The notes beneath the pieces are model-generated. The model was not told where the DNA came from. It ran no database searches and saw nothing but the letters and a program-made list of their open reading frames with translations. Of a stretch of 64,000 bases of DNA, positions 1-9,065 are shown piece after piece; the first letter of the stretch is position 1; each line of letters begins with the position of its first letter. Origin of the DNA: Phormidium sp. FACHB-1136 (lineage in GTDB: Bacteria; Cyanobacteriota; Cyanobacteriia; Phormidesmidales; Phormidesmidaceae); assembly GCF_014697375.1 (NCBI RefSeq), contig NZ_JACJRS010000016.1, positions 1 to 64,000 on the forward strand. The letters run 5' to 3'. A program made the position numbers and the translations under genes.

Positions 1-1
1 C

Positions 2-184
2 CTCCGCTGGCTCAAGGGTGCCGTCAACAAAGGGCGTCCGTTGCTCCAACCCATCCCCCTGCTCACCGTTGACCCTGAACCCTGCTTTGCCTCTAAAAAC
101 GCCGAAGACCAGTACTATGACCGCATCTGGTTCTCTAGGATCCAGTCCATACGATGTCAATTGCCCCCCTGGGAGGCGGCATAA
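2..184 (+). CDS. C-terminal fragment of an unidentified protein (cut by window edge)
   Basis: An open frame enters from the left edge and runs 60 codons to a TAA stop at 182-184. The visible peptide starts LRWLKGAVNKGRP, has KNAEDQYYDRIWFSRI in the middle and ends in CQLPPWEAA. It is rich in aromatic and charged residues and reads like a real protein tail, not a shadow frame. I do not recognise the family. The gene converges on hpf, which ends at 298 on the other strand. About 110 bases between them hold no feature I can name. The start and most of the gene lie outside the window. Confidence 0.5.
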   Translation, partial: LRWLKGAVNKGRPLLQPIPLLTVDPEPCFASKNAEDQYYDRIWFSRIQSIRCQLPPWEAA

Positions 185-297
185 AGATGTGTCAGGCAGT
201 CAGCACAGAATGTCAGGGGTTCAGGGCGTTTATTTAGGGTTGGTGGGCGTTGTCTATCCCCACGGTGGTGTTAGACCTACCGTAGAACTCAGACGAC

Positions 298-927
298 TTA
301 GGAAGCCGTGGCCGAGAGTTCCTTGGCAGCGACTTCGTTGCCGTTGGGCTGGCGGGGTTGGATGAGGCCGTAGCCGCCGTGGTTGCGTTCGTAGACCACG
401 TTGATTTCGTTAGTTTCTGCGTTGAGGAACATATAGAAATCGTGGTCAATGAGCGTTAGTTGTTCCAGGGCTTCGGACACCGTCATAGGCGGCATCGCGA
501 AATATTTGGCCCGAATCACCTCTTCCGGCAATTGCGGTTCGGCGTTGCTGAGCACCTCCGTGACGTTGGTAACAGGCGCTTCGTTCAAGTAAGCTTCCGT
601 GGTTTTGCCCAGGTTGCCGTGCTTGCGGTCGTTGCGCTTTTCTTTGAACTTGCGGAGTTGGCGGCTAATTTTATCGGCAACTAGATCGATACTGGCGTAC
701 AGGTTTTCGCTGCTTTCCTCAGCCCGCACAATGGCCCCATCGACATAGAGCGTTACCTCTGCCGACTGTTTGGAGCTAATCCGAGGATTGCGCGCCACCG
801 ATAGGTGAACGTCAACCTCGTTGGTCAGATGATTGAAGTGGCTGACCGCCTTGAGGATCTTCTGCTCCACATAGTCGCGAATTGCATCGGTAATCTCGAT
901 ATTTCTGCCATGGATAACCAGTTTCAT
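298..927 (-). CDS. hpf: Ribosome hibernation promoting factor, long form (LrtA/HPF)
   Basis: This cytoplasmic factor binds the 30S decoding region and promotes inactive 100S ribosome dimers during stress or darkness. The 209-residue protein opens with [20 protein letters not shown], the classic HPF/YfiA N-terminal fold (about residues 1-100). A linker follows, then a C-terminal dimerisation domain (about 145-200) with [18 protein letters not shown] and [19 protein letters not shown]. Having both domains makes it the long HPF type. An AAGGAG ribosome-binding site lies about 12 bases upstream of the ATG. In cyanobacteria the gene is known as lrtA, light-repressed transcript A. That regulation is family knowledge and was not read from this promoter. 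It diverges from lipB. Confidence 0.93.
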   Translation of the reverse strand: MKLVIHGRNIEITDAIRDYVEQKILKAVSHFNHLTNEVDVHLSVARNPRISSKQSAEVTLYVDGAIVRAEESSENLYASIDLVADKISRQLRKFKEKRNDRKHGNLGKTTEAYLNEAPVTNVTEVLSNAEPQLPEEVIRAKYFAMPPMTVSEALEQLTLIDHDFYMFLNAETNEINVVYERNHGGYGLIQPRQPNGNEVAAKELSATAS

Positions 928-1094
928 AATAAAGCGGACTCCTTGAAACGTCGGCTTATGACTTCACCCTAGCACCTTGTATTCTGCACAACACTGTCCG
1001 TTAGAATCCTTTGCATGGGTTGATAAATCTTGATTCCCCCATCCTTGGTTTTCCACAGTTCATGACATTTTCCAGTTTTTGTACGGTTGACAAG

Positions 1095-1790
1095 ATGGGA
1101 CACGATCACCAGCCAACCCAGCGGCTCTGCGAGGTCTATGACCTGGGGATGATGCCCTACGAAGAAGCCTGGAACCTTCAAAAAACCTGGGTTTCGCGCC
1201 ATCGCCAGTCCCCCCAGCCCGACCGTCTGCTGTTGGTCGAGCATCCCCCGGTCTACACCCTGGGCCAGGGATCCACGACCGAAAATCTTAAATTTCTAGA
1301 GAGCAATCCTCCCCATCCCCTCTTTCGCATCGAGCGCGGCGGCGAAGTGACCCACCACTGTCCCGGTCAATTGGTGGGCTATCCCATCCTCGATCTCAAG
1401 CGCTACCAAACCGATCTGCATTGGTATCTGCGCCAGTTAGAGGAAGTTGTCATCCAGACCTTGGCGGCACTAGATATCCCCGCGACGCGCCAGCCGGGAC
1501 TCACCGGGGTATGGGTGGGCGATACCAAACTAGCGGCCATCGGTATCAAGGTCAGTCGTTGGATTACCATGCACGGCTTTGCCCTCAATGTCTGTCCTGA
1601 CCTGTCCGGCTTTGAGGCCATCGTTCCCTGCGGTATTGCCGATAAAGCGGTGGGCAGTGTGGCGCAATTTTGCCCCGGCATTAGCGTGGCGGCGGTGGGA
1701 GCCTTAGTAAAGCAGTCGTTTAGCCAGGTGTTTAAGATCGATTTAGTCGAGGGTACGGCAAACAGCGATGGCTCCAATCCCGCAACCTAA
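1095..1790 (+). CDS. lipB: Octanoyl-[acyl-carrier-protein]:protein octanoyltransferase LipB
   Basis: LipB moves octanoyl from acyl-carrier protein to the lipoyl domains of enzymes such as pyruvate dehydrogenase, the first step of protein lipoylation. Family signatures are visible in order: LLVEHPPVYTLGQ, RGGEVTHHCPGQLVGYPI, GDTKLAAIGIKVSRW (catalytic lysine) and FEAIVPCGI (catalytic cysteine). The frame stays open upstream to an ATG at 1011, but residues before MGHDHQPTQ are unlike the family. I chose the ATG at 1095; the ATG at 1062 is an alternative. The protein is then about 231 residues, normal for LipB. It is transcribed divergently from hpf and seems to stand alone. Confidence 0.92.
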   Translation: MGHDHQPTQRLCEVYDLGMMPYEEAWNLQKTWVSRHRQSPQPDRLLLVEHPPVYTLGQGSTTENLKFLESNPPHPLFRIERGGEVTHHCPGQLVGYPILDLKRYQTDLHWYLRQLEEVVIQTLAALDIPATRQPGLTGVWVGDTKLAAIGIKVSRWITMHGFALNVCPDLSGFEAIVPCGIADKAVGSVAQFCPGISVAAVGALVKQSFSQVFKIDLVEGTANSDGSNPAT

Positions 1791-1908
1791 ACCAGAACCG
1801 ACGCTGCAAGATGTGCTCGATCCGTTGACGACCCTGGGCACTGAGCTAGACGAGGTGGGCCATGCATGGATGCCCAGAGGAATGTTGCTGAATAGGACGG
1901 TTCTCTGA
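1768..1908 (+). CDS. Possible 46-residue ORF overlapping the end of lipB
   Basis: An ATG inside the last codons of lipB opens a 46-codon frame ending in TGA at 1906-1908. The peptide starts MAPIPQPKPEPTLQDVLDP and contains GTELDEVGHAWMPRG. I recognise no domain. It may be a coupled small gene, the stump of a truncated gene, or chance. It is listed only because it fills the lipB-exonuclease gap and has protein-like composition. Confidence 0.2.
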   Translation: MAPIPQPKPEPTLQDVLDPLTTLGTELDEVGHAWMPRGMLLNRTVL

Positions 1909-1945
1909 TAGGTGTCATACATCTATGTTAGGGAGATTCGCTCTA

Positions 1946-2572
1946 TCAGTGTTCAAAGAGGTTGTTGTATTGCAGTAAATCAAGACTGACCAACGTAGGT
2001 AGGCAGCGGAAGCAATCCTGGGCCAATTCCCAGCGCCCCTCTCGCTTCAGCATGGTCTCTAGGCTGTGGTAGATACTGTGGAGATAGCGCACATCGTTGG
2101 CAGCATAGTGCAGTTGATCCTCCGAGAGATTCATCGCATTGCCCCAATCGGAACTTTGGGCGGTTTTGTCCAATTCTGTGCCTTCTAGCTCCTTGACCAC
2201 ATCCTTAAGGCCATGTTTAGGGCTGTAGGTGCGACCCAGCTTGCTGGCAATTTTGGTACAAAAAACTGGGTTTACCTGAATACCTAAGTGGTATCGCAGG
2301 GTAGCCAAATCAAACCGGGCAAAGTGAAAAAGCTTGAGGCTGTGTTCTGCCTCTAAAAGTTGTTTTAGGTTAGGGGCTGCGGTTTGTCCCCGTTCAATGC
2401 GCACCACCGAAACATAACCCGTTGGATCACTAAGCTGCACCAGACAAAGGCGATCTCGCTGGGGCAAAAGTCCCATAGTTTCCGTATCACAGGCGATCAC
2501 CTCAGCCTGAAGATAGCGCTCTAGGATCGATGGGGAAAGGTCACGATCAAAAATTTCAAAATTGTCCGTCAT
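1946..2572 (-). CDS. RNase D-like 3'-5' exonuclease, single DEDDy domain
   Basis: This is a 208-residue 3'-5' exonuclease domain of the RNase D/DEDD superfamily, likely acting on RNA 3' ends in the cytoplasm. ExoI is VIACDTETMGL, supplying the metal-binding Asp and Glu. ExoII lies around KLFHFARFDLATL. ExoIII is LHYAANDVRYL, with the Tyr and Asp of the DEDDy subclass. It lacks the C-terminal HRDC domain of E. coli RNase D, so it is the short stand-alone type. The frame is open to 2827, but upstream residues look non-coding and would overlap trpB. MTDNFEIFDRDLSPS at 2572 is the natural start. Confidence 0.85.
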   Translation of the reverse strand: MTDNFEIFDRDLSPSILERYLQAEVIACDTETMGLLPQRDRLCLVQLSDPTGYVSVVRIERGQTAAPNLKQLLEAEHSLKLFHFARFDLATLRYHLGIQVNPVFCTKIASKLGRTYSPKHGLKDVVKELEGTELDKTAQSSDWGNAMNLSEDQLHYAANDVRYLHSIYHSLETMLKREGRWELAQDCFRCLPTLVSLDLLQYNNLFEH

Positions 2573-2818
2573 AGTCTGCCTGCTTAACGGTTTTGGCTCC
2601 CAGTCATCCCAGCCAACCATGGCCCCTAGCAACGCGGCCTGTGGGAGAACGCTAGGTTCATGGTTCCGACTCCGACCATAGTCTACTCCCAAGTTGTCCA
2701 CCGGGAAACCTACCCCCGCCCAGGCAGCGGCGCAGCGGTGTCCTGATTTCCCTAGCCTTAGGGGAATGCCATTCTTTATAATAAGGGCTACTCTCTGCCC
2801 TTCATCCGACCTTCTCCT

Positions 2819-4072
2819 GTGACCCAAACGCCGCTTCCCCCTCGTCCGTCCGCCGCTGCCATCGATGCGCCCCGTCCCGATGCCCTGGGCCGTTTTGGCC
2901 AGTTTGGCGGCAAGTATGTGCCCGAAACCCTAATGCCCGCCCTCAGCGAACTGGAAGAAGCCTTCTATCGCTACAAAGACGAAGCCGGGTTTAAGGCGGA
3001 ACTGGATGGTCTACTGGCCGACTATGTGGGTCGTCCTAGCCCGCTGTATTTTGCCGAACGGCTCACCGCCCACTATCGCCGCCCCGATGGCCAAGGCCCC
3101 GATATTTACCTGAAGCGGGAAGACCTTAACCACACTGGGGCACACAAAATTAACAACGCCCTGGCCCAGGTGTTGCTGGCCAAGCGCATGGGCAAACAGC
3201 GCATCATCGCCGAAACCGGGGCCGGACAGCACGGGGTGGCCACCGCCACGGTTTGCGCCCGCTTTGGGCTTCAGTGCGTTATCTACATGGGCGTCCACGA
3301 CATGGAGCGGCAGGCGCTCAACGTGTTTCGGATGCGGCTGATGGGGGCCGAGGTGCGGGGCGTGGCCGCTGGTACAGGTACCCTCAAGGACGCCACCTCC
3401 GAGGCCATCCGCGACTGGGTGACGAACGTGGAAACTACCCACTATATCCTTGGTTCCGTGGCTGGCCCCCACCCCTACCCGATGATGGTGCGCGATTTCC
3501 ATGCCATCATCGGCGAAGAAACCCGTGCCCAGTGTCAGGAAAAATGGGGCGGTTTGCCGGATATTCTAATCGCCTGTGTGGGTGGCGGATCCAACGCCAT
3601 GGGCCTGTTCAATGAATTCATCCACGACACCAGCGTGCGGATGATCGGCATTGAGGCGGCGGGTAGTGGCGTAGACAGTGGCAAACATGCGGCCACCCTC
3701 ACCGCCGGACGGGTGGGTGTGCTACACGGAGCCATGAGCTACCTGCTGCAAGACACCGATGGCCAAGTGATCGAAGCCCACTCCATCAGTGCCGGACTCG
3801 ACTACCCCGGTGTTGGCCCCGAACACAGCTTTCTTAAGGATGCCGGACGGGCCGAATACTACAGCGTCACCGACCAGGAAGCCCTGGATGCCTTCCAGCG
3901 GGTCTCTCGTCTAGAGGGCATCATCCCCGCCCTGGAAACCGCCCACGCCTTTGCCTACCTGGAAACCCTTTGCCCCCAGCTATCGGGCAACCCTCGGATT
4001 GTGATCAATTCCTCTGGCCGGGGCGATAAGGACGTGAACACCGTAGCCAAGGCGCTGGGTGACCTAGGCTAG
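2819..4072 (+). CDS. trpB: Tryptophan synthase beta chain
   Basis: TrpB condenses indole with serine to give tryptophan, using PLP, in the cytoplasmic alpha2-beta2 complex. At 417 residues it is the usual length. The start is a GTG ([10 protein letters not shown]) followed by a short extension and then [19 protein letters not shown], the conserved TrpB N-terminus. The PLP lysine is K110 in HTGAHKINN. The phosphate-binding glycine loop is [23 protein letters not shown] and [10 protein letters not shown] are also typical. trpA is not adjacent, as is common in cyanobacteria. The stop codon lies inside an 18-bp tandem duplication (4065-4100). Confidence 0.97.
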   Translation: MTQTPLPPRPSAAAIDAPRPDALGRFGQFGGKYVPETLMPALSELEEAFYRYKDEAGFKAELDGLLADYVGRPSPLYFAERLTAHYRRPDGQGPDIYLKREDLNHTGAHKINNALAQVLLAKRMGKQRIIAETGAGQHGVATATVCARFGLQCVIYMGVHDMERQALNVFRMRLMGAEVRGVAAGTGTLKDATSEAIRDWVTNVETTHYILGSVAGPHPYPMMVRDFHAIIGEETRAQCQEKWGGLPDILIACVGGGSNAMGLFNEFIHDTSVRMIGIEAAGSGVDSGKHAATLTAGRVGVLHGAMSYLLQDTDGQVIEAHSISAGLDYPGVGPEHSFLKDAGRAEYYSVTDQEALDAFQRVSRLEGIIPALETAHAFAYLETLCPQLSGNPRIVINSSGRGDKDVNTVAKALGDLG

Positions 4073-4100
4073 GCGGTCTCACTAGGCTAGGCGATCTCAG
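4065..4100. repeat. 18-bp tandem duplication at the 3' end of trpB
   Basis: Two copies of an 18-bp unit (TAGGCTAGGCGGTCTCAC, then the same with A for G at position 12 and G for C at the end) lie back to back. The first copy contains the trpB stop codon. A partly inverted GCCTAGGCGG follows near 4111. No run of T follows, so I do not call a terminator. Confidence 0.6.
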
Positions 4101-4149
4101 GGGTGGTCTAGCCTAGGCGGATCGGCAGCCGTCGCCCGCGAGGCAGGGC

Positions 4150-5166
4150 GTGAACAGAGCATCGGGTATAACGGAAAACAATGGAGGGTTGGCCCTGGTA
4201 ACGCCATCGACGGTAGGATCCACAGTCTCAAGATCCGTATTTTTGAGTCAACGCCCAGGCTCCTTGGCGGAAGTAGGCCACCAGCGGATTTGGTACTGGC
4301 GAGGCTGGCGAGTCCGCTACTGGTTCCATCTCGGCCCGACGCTGGAGTCAGGCCGTTCTCCCATCCCCCCCATTCTGTTGATCCATGGCTTTGGGGCCAA
4401 CCTCAACCAGTGGCGGCATAACCTAGCCGTCTTGAGTACAGTGGCCCCGGTCTATGCCATCGACCTGCTGGGGTTTGGCGATGCGGAAAAGGCCGCAGCG
4501 TCCTACGGCGCAATCCTATGGGCCGAGCAGGGGGCGGATTTTATTCAGCACCTCATCGGCCAGCCCGTGCATGTGGTGGGGCATTCCCTGGGAGCATTGG
4601 TGGCGCTGACCATCGCCCATCGTCATGCCGATTGGGTGCGGCAGTTGTTGTTGGTGACAGTGCCCACCCCGGCCTCCCGCGAGGATTTAGTGGCGGGCTG
4701 GGTGGCGGATTTGGCCCGTACGGTGGAGAGTTTGGTGGCTTCGCCACTACTCCTGCGGCCTTTGTTTCGGGTGGTGCGCCAACGAGGGTTTTTGGAGCGG
4801 GCCTTGCGCGGGATCTATACCCAGTCGGAGGCCGTGGATGAGGATCTGATCGACACCTTTGCCCTGCCACCCCAACAGCGAGGGGCCGCCCGTACCCTGT
4901 GCTACTTGGTCAATGCCCGCAGCGACCCCAACTTCAGCCCCTCGGTGAAGGGAATGCTGGCGGAACTCACCCAGCCCACGCTAATTCTGTGGGGAGAACG
5001 AGATCGGGTCATTCCGCCCAGTTTGGCGACTGGATTGGCGGATCTCAACCCTCACATTCAGCTTCGGTTTTTGCCCAACCTAGGCCACTGTCTGTACGAC
5101 GAAGACCCCGCCACCTTTAACCAAGCCGTGGTGCAATGGGCCAGTCGCTGCCATGCTGCCGATTGA
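4150..5166 (+). CDS. Alpha/beta-fold hydrolase
   Basis: This serine hydrolase of the alpha/beta fold has 338 residues. The oxyanion loop is ILLIHGFGANLNQWRHN, the nucleophile elbow is VVGHSLGALVAL, the acid is in LILWGERDRVIPP and the base is in LPNLGHCLYDEDP, so the triad is complete. A cap region lies between about residues 180 and 260. The N-terminal 45 residues are weakly conserved. The start is a GTG at 4150 and could be later. Close cyanobacterial relatives are annotated only generally, so the substrate cannot be named. It sits alone between trpB and a redoxin. Confidence 0.8.
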   Translation: MNRASGITENNGGLALVTPSTVGSTVSRSVFLSQRPGSLAEVGHQRIWYWRGWRVRYWFHLGPTLESGRSPIPPILLIHGFGANLNQWRHNLAVLSTVAPVYAIDLLGFGDAEKAAASYGAILWAEQGADFIQHLIGQPVHVVGHSLGALVALTIAHRHADWVRQLLLVTVPTPASREDLVAGWVADLARTVESLVASPLLLRPLFRVVRQRGFLERALRGIYTQSEAVDEDLIDTFALPPQQRGAARTLCYLVNARSDPNFSPSVKGMLAELTQPTLILWGERDRVIPPSLATGLADLNPHIQLRFLPNLGHCLYDEDPATFNQAVVQWASRCHAAD

Positions 5167-5304
5167 TTCGGTCGCGGAGTAGCCTACAGTCCGAATTGTA
5201 AAACCCCGGTTCTCAGCGGCCCAGCCCGTTTCTAGCGACAGTTGGCGAGGTCGGTCTTTTGCTATAGGCTAGGGGCATACCCGTTTCCCCAGGAGGACTG
5301 GCCC

Positions 5305-5886
5305 ATGGTGATGGTGGAATCGACCATGCTGCCCCTCGGCACCGCCGCCCCAGCCTTTACCCTCACCGATGTGGTCTCTGGTCAAACGGTGACCCTAGGC
5401 TCCTTTGTCGATGCCCGTGCCCTGCTGGTGATGTTCATCTGTCGGCATTGTCCCTTTGTGAAGCATGTGGAAAAGGAACTGGCCCGCATCGGCCACGACT
5501 ATGGATCCAAGGGGCTCGGGATTGTGGCCATCAGCGCCAACAGTTTGCAAACCCACCCCCAGGACGGCCCAGAACACCTCAAAGCCCAGGCGGAAGAATG
5601 CGGCTTCCCGTTTCCCTACTGTTTTGACGAAACCCAGGCCGTGGCCAAAGCCTACACCGCCGCTTGTACGCCGGATTTCTTCCTCTTTGATGGCAATCTG
5701 CGCCTAGCCTATCGGGGTCAACTCGATGATAGCCGCCCCAGCAACGGCCTACCCGTCACCGGAAAAGACCTCCGGGCCGCCATCGATACGGTCCTCGCGG
5801 GTCACCCCCTCTCCGCCGACCAGCGGCCCAGCGTGGGGTGCAACATTAAATGGACTCCCGGCAACGAACCCGCCTACTTTGGCTAA
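5305..5886 (+). CDS. Thioredoxin-fold redoxin (AhpC/TSA-like) with CxxC motif
   Basis: This is a 193-residue thioredoxin-fold protein. It starts LPLGTAAPAFTLTDVVSGQ, as peroxiredoxin/TlpA-like proteins do. It then has the redox pair in MFICRHCPFVKH (CRHC) after a core strand, and GIVAISANSLQTHPQDGP further on. A conserved proline-containing loop is seen at AACTPDFFLFD. I chose the ATG at 5305 because a perfect AGGAGG site (5291-5296) precedes it. The open frame begins at 5242, but those 21 codons look non-coding. It probably reduces disulfides or peroxides in the cytoplasm, as there is no signal peptide. The partner is unknown. Confidence 0.82.
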   Translation: MVMVESTMLPLGTAAPAFTLTDVVSGQTVTLGSFVDARALLVMFICRHCPFVKHVEKELARIGHDYGSKGLGIVAISANSLQTHPQDGPEHLKAQAEECGFPFPYCFDETQAVAKAYTAACTPDFFLFDGNLRLAYRGQLDDSRPSNGLPVTGKDLRAAIDTVLAGHPLSADQRPSVGCNIKWTPGNEPAYFG

Positions 5887-6211
5887 TCCTTTGGTTAACG
5901 TCCTTGTCGGCCCAAGCCCTCTAATTCGTCGGTTCACGGCGAAGACAGCCAGGGAAGGATCGTTTTCAAGGACACGGGCGCGGATCTCCAGACCTTCCGG
6001 TTACGGCGCACCGTTTTAGCCGAATCCTGAGGTTGTGCCTAGCGTGCGGAATCGTAACGCTTTACGTTGTTTTTTTCTTTGGGGAACCCTAAAACGAGGG
6101 GATCGTTCAGAATAGGCGAGGCAACGTTCCTGTTCCATCGGATGATCCTCTAGCGTTGCCGCTGATCGTTGTCCCGCCGTTGTTGCGCCCCAAGCCTCGG
6201 CTTGTCTGCCC

Positions 6212-6460
6212 ATGTTGTGTCGCTCTTGCCAAAACCAGGCCCGCTGCCTGCCCGCCCAGTTTGCCCAGGCCGATCCAGCCCTGGCGGCCCTCCTCGACCA
6301 ATTGCAGGACTGTCAATTACAAAACGCTACCGTCAAGATGGCCACCACTCCCCGGCCCGCCTTCCTCCCATCCCTCTGGGCTAGGGGAATGCGTTGGGGA
6401 CGGCAGGTCTGGCAATCCCTGCGTCGTTGGGGGCAGTGGGGGCGAATGGGATCGGCCTAG
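6212..6460 (+). CDS. Possible small cysteine-containing protein (uncertain)
   Basis: The 612 bases between the redoxin and the next gene hold no clear family member. This 82-residue frame is the best candidate. It begins MLCRSCQNQARCLPAQF, with a CxxC-x5-C pattern, has a Leu/Ala/Gln-rich middle and a Trp/Arg-rich tail, and ends 38 bases before the downstream gene. No good ribosome-binding site is visible and other frames are open across the same stretch. It may be non-coding leader. I see nothing else in 5887-6498. Confidence 0.3.
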   Translation: MLCRSCQNQARCLPAQFAQADPALAALLDQLQDCQLQNATVKMATTPRPAFLPSLWARGMRWGRQVWQSLRRWGQWGRMGSA

Positions 6461-6498
6461 ATCTGGTACCGTTGGGAGGATAGTCGCGCATTTCAGGC

Positions 6499-7746
6499 AT
6501 GAACCTCCTCTGCATCAGCAATGGCCACGGTGAAGACATCATTGCGGTGCGGGTTTTAAAGGAATTGCGACGGTTGCCGAATGCGCCCACAATGTCCGCC
6601 CTGCCCATTGTGGGCGAAGGGGGAGCCTACCAAAAAATTGGCATTCCCATCGTGGGGCCAACCCAGTCCATGCCCTCCGGCGGCTTCATTTATATGGACA
6701 CGCGCCAGGTGCTTCGCGACGTTCAGGGCGGGCTGGTCGGGCTGACCCTAGCACAACTCAAAACCCTGCGAGCCTGGGGAAAGACCGGGGGCAAGGTGCT
6801 GGCGGTGGGCGATATTGTGCCCTTGGCGATGGCCTGGGCCAGCGGCGCAGACTATGCCTTCATCGGCACCGCCAAGTCGGAATACTACGTGCGCAACGAA
6901 GCGGGCCGTCTGCCAAACCGACCCTGGATGGAGGGCCGCAGTGGGTCAATCTATTTACCCTGGGAGCGCTGGCTGATGGGGCATCGCCGCTGCCGAGGAG
7001 CCTTTGTGCGGGATCAACTCACCGCTGATTATTTGCAACGCTGTGGCGTCAAGGCCAGCTACCCCGGCAATCCGATGATGGACGGCCTCGATGCCGCCAC
7101 GGACAAACTCGCCCGCCTCACCGCCGCCTTTCCCCCCGCCGAGGCCGTCCTCACCCTGGCGCTGATCCCCGGTTCCCGCGCCCCTGAAGCCTTTGAAAAC
7201 TGGCAGCGCATCGTGATCGCCCTCGACAGCGTGGCCCAAGCGTTTCCAAATCGGCAGATTCGCGCCCTGGGAGCCATCGCCCCATCTTTGAATGTAGCCG
7301 TCCTCAAGGATGCCCTGATCGAGTCCCAATGGCAGCCAGAACCGGATGCCATACCCGGATCCCGGCTCACCTTTTGCCGCCACAACTGCCGATTGCTGAT
7401 CACCACCGATGCCTTTGCCGAATGCCTGCACCTAGCCGATGCCGCCCTCGCCACCGCTGGCACCGCCACCGAACAGGCCGTGGGGCTAGGTAAACCCGTC
7501 TTCACGATCCCCGGCACTGGGCCACAGTTCACCGCCGCCTTTGCCGAAGCCCAGTCTCGCCTGTTGGGGCCATCGATTATTGTGGTGGAAAACTCCGCAG
7601 ACGTAGGATCAGCCCTCTCCCATTGCCTCCAAGACAGGGATCGCCTTCAGCACATTGCCGAAAATGGCCGCGCCCGCATGGGCCAAACCGGAGCCGGACG
7701 CGCCATCGCCGCCGCCCTCACCCAGCAGTTCAACGGGTGCCCATAG
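6499..7746 (+). CDS. Lipid-A-disaccharide synthase-related protein (cyanobacterial LpxB-like)
   Basis: This 415-residue protein has a glycosyltransferase GT-B-type layout. The N-terminus MNLLCISNGHGEDIIAVRVL and the downstream GEGGAYQKIGIPIVGPTQ match the cyanobacterial group annotated as lipid-A-disaccharide synthase related, not true LpxB. The C-terminal half has LALIPGSRAPEAFENW and then ALATAGTATEQAVGLGKPVF, the nucleotide-sugar binding end of GT-B enzymes. Cyanobacteria of this type do not make standard lipid A, so the acceptor is unknown; an envelope glycolipid is an inference. The gene ends 26 bases before rnpB. Confidence 0.8.
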   Translation: MNLLCISNGHGEDIIAVRVLKELRRLPNAPTMSALPIVGEGGAYQKIGIPIVGPTQSMPSGGFIYMDTRQVLRDVQGGLVGLTLAQLKTLRAWGKTGGKVLAVGDIVPLAMAWASGADYAFIGTAKSEYYVRNEAGRLPNRPWMEGRSGSIYLPWERWLMGHRRCRGAFVRDQLTADYLQRCGVKASYPGNPMMDGLDAATDKLARLTAAFPPAEAVLTLALIPGSRAPEAFENWQRIVIALDSVAQAFPNRQIRALGAIAPSLNVAVLKDALIESQWQPEPDAIPGSRLTFCRHNCRLLITTDAFAECLHLADAALATAGTATEQAVGLGKPVFTIPGTGPQFTAAFAEAQSRLLGPSIIVVENSADVGSALSHCLQDRDRLQHIAENGRARMGQTGAGRAIAAALTQQFNGCP

Positions 7747-7772
7747 TGGACATTGGGGATTTAAACTAGAGT

Positions 7773-8153
7773 GAGGAAGGAGTTGGCGAGGTGGTTGCGG
7801 GCTGGCCTTGGCTGGCCTGAGGAAAGTCCGGGCTCCCGAAAGACCAGACTTGCTGGGTAACGCCCAGTGCGGGTGACCGTGAGGAGAGTGCCACAGAAAC
7901 ATACCGCCGATGGCCTTGGGGTGTCTCCAGGCACAGGTAAGGGTGCAAGGGTGCGGTAAGAGCGCACCAGCAGCATCGAGAGGTGCTGGCTCGGTAAACC
8001 CCGGTTGGGAGCAAGGTCGAAGGGGCAAGGGTTGGTCTTTTTCCTGTCCCGTCTTTGCGTACCGCAGGAGGCGGCTGGTAACAGTCGTCCCAGATAGATA
8101 ACCGCCCCCCGGCAACGGGGAACAGAACCCGGCTTATGTCCGACTCCTTCCCG
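7773..8153 (+). ncRNA. rnpB: RNase P RNA, bacterial class A
   Basis: This is the catalytic RNA of RNase P, which trims tRNA 5' leaders. Conserved blocks appear in order: GAGGAAAGTCCGGGCTCC (CR I, about 7820), CAGAAACATACCGCC (about 7894), GGTAAGGGTGCAAGGGTGCG (CR II-III region), GGTAAACCCC with GGAGCAAGGTC, then AGATAGATAACCGCC and AGAACCCGGCTTA (CR V, about 8123). Helix P1 closes the molecule: 7775-7783 pairs perfectly with 8143-8151 over nine base pairs. A run of six T at 8154-8159 follows P1 and probably ends transcription. Protein frames across it are spurious. The length, about 380 nt, fits class A. Confidence 0.96.
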
Positions 8154-8185
8154 TTTTTTAGGATCCCCCATGACAGCGAGGATGT

Positions 8186-8322
8186 GCCCTCACCCAAAAT
8201 CCCTCTCCCTTGGGGCTACCGCTTATACATCAGTCTCTATCCCGCTTTGTTTCGAGCGTTGATCCCCCCTAGCCCCCCTTAACAAGGGGGAAACCGGATT
8301 CAAAGTCCCCCTTGTTAAGCAG
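8186..8322. repeat. Composite interspersed palindromic repeat between rnpB and rnc
   Basis: The left part begins GCCCTCACCC and contains CCCTCTCCC, followed by GCTTATACATCAGTCTCT. The right part has GATCCCCCCTAGCCCCCC and a 13-bp inverted repeat (8278-8290 with 8307-8319, arms CTTAACAAGGGGG and CCCCCTTGTTAAG). The same order of blocks recurs at 22744-22893 and, inverted, at 28853-29150, so this is a composite element family. The hairpin ends only seven bases before the rnc start codon. Confidence 0.75.
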
Positions 8323-8325
8323 GAT

Positions 8326-9024
8326 ATGTCTTCGGTGCCTTCCCATTCTCTTCAGCGATGTTTGCAAAAGTTGGGTTTACCTGCGGATTTGGAGGTGAAC
8401 TGGGAGCGACTGGATTTAGCCCTCACCCATGAATCCGCCAACGCCAAAGATAACTACGAACAGTTGGAACTGCTGGGGGATGCGGTGCTGCGGCTGGCGG
8501 CGACGGAATGTTTGCAGGAGAGTTTTCCCGATGCCTCGGTGGGGGATTTATCTGCCCTGCGGTCGCAGTTGATTAGTGATCGAACCCTGGCCCAACTGGC
8601 GGCTCGTTTGGGGCTCGATGCCTATCTGATTACCGACCCCAGCCTGAAGACCAAGGGCGTTCCCACCCAGCGGCTAGCCGATGCGTTGGAAGCTGTAGTG
8701 GCCGTGATTTACCTAGAAACCCACGACCTTAAGCTCATTCGCCCTTGGTTAGACCCCCATTTTCAGCGGTTGGCCCACAGTCTGCAAAACGATCCCAGCC
8801 GCAAAAACTACAAGGATCTGCTGCAACAGATGACCCAGAAACGCCATCGTGCCCTGCCCGAATATCGCACCACTGAACCCGGTCGAGAGGGCGACCCGCA
8901 GCGCTATCGAGCTGAGGTCTGGTTTCAGGAGCGTTGCCTGGGCAAGGGCCATGGCCCCACCAAAAAACAGGCCGAACAGGCCGCTGCCGCCCTGGCCTAC
9001 GAGGTACTAATCGAAAAAGCGTAA
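8326..9024 (+). CDS. rnc: Ribonuclease III
   Basis: RNase III cuts double-stranded RNA and processes rRNA precursors and structured mRNAs. The 232-residue protein has the nuclease signature NYEQLELLGDAVLRL (about residues 43-57) with its metal-binding acids, and a second acidic site in RLADALEAVVAVIYLE. A C-terminal double-stranded-RNA-binding domain spans about 160-232 (KNYKDLLQQMTQKRH to KKQAEQAAAALAYEVL). The ATG at 8326 lies right after a palindromic repeat. The AGGA at 8321-8324 is too close to be a normal ribosome-binding site, so the start is the least certain part. Its leader hairpin could be a substrate of its own product. Confidence 0.93.
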   Translation: MSSVPSHSLQRCLQKLGLPADLEVNWERLDLALTHESANAKDNYEQLELLGDAVLRLAATECLQESFPDASVGDLSALRSQLISDRTLAQLAARLGLDAYLITDPSLKTKGVPTQRLADALEAVVAVIYLETHDLKLIRPWLDPHFQRLAHSLQNDPSRKNYKDLLQQMTQKRHRALPEYRTTEPGREGDPQRYRAEVWFQERCLGKGHGPTKKQAEQAAAALAYEVLIEKA

Positions 9025-9065
9025 GTATTAATCCTAAATCCTGATAGCTTCCCCCCGGTGCCAAC

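Noticed and set aside
7609-8197. Several protein frames of 136-168 residues across 7609-8197 on the minus strand
   Set aside because: They lie antisense to rnpB, whose conserved blocks and P1 helix are clear; no protein family matches.
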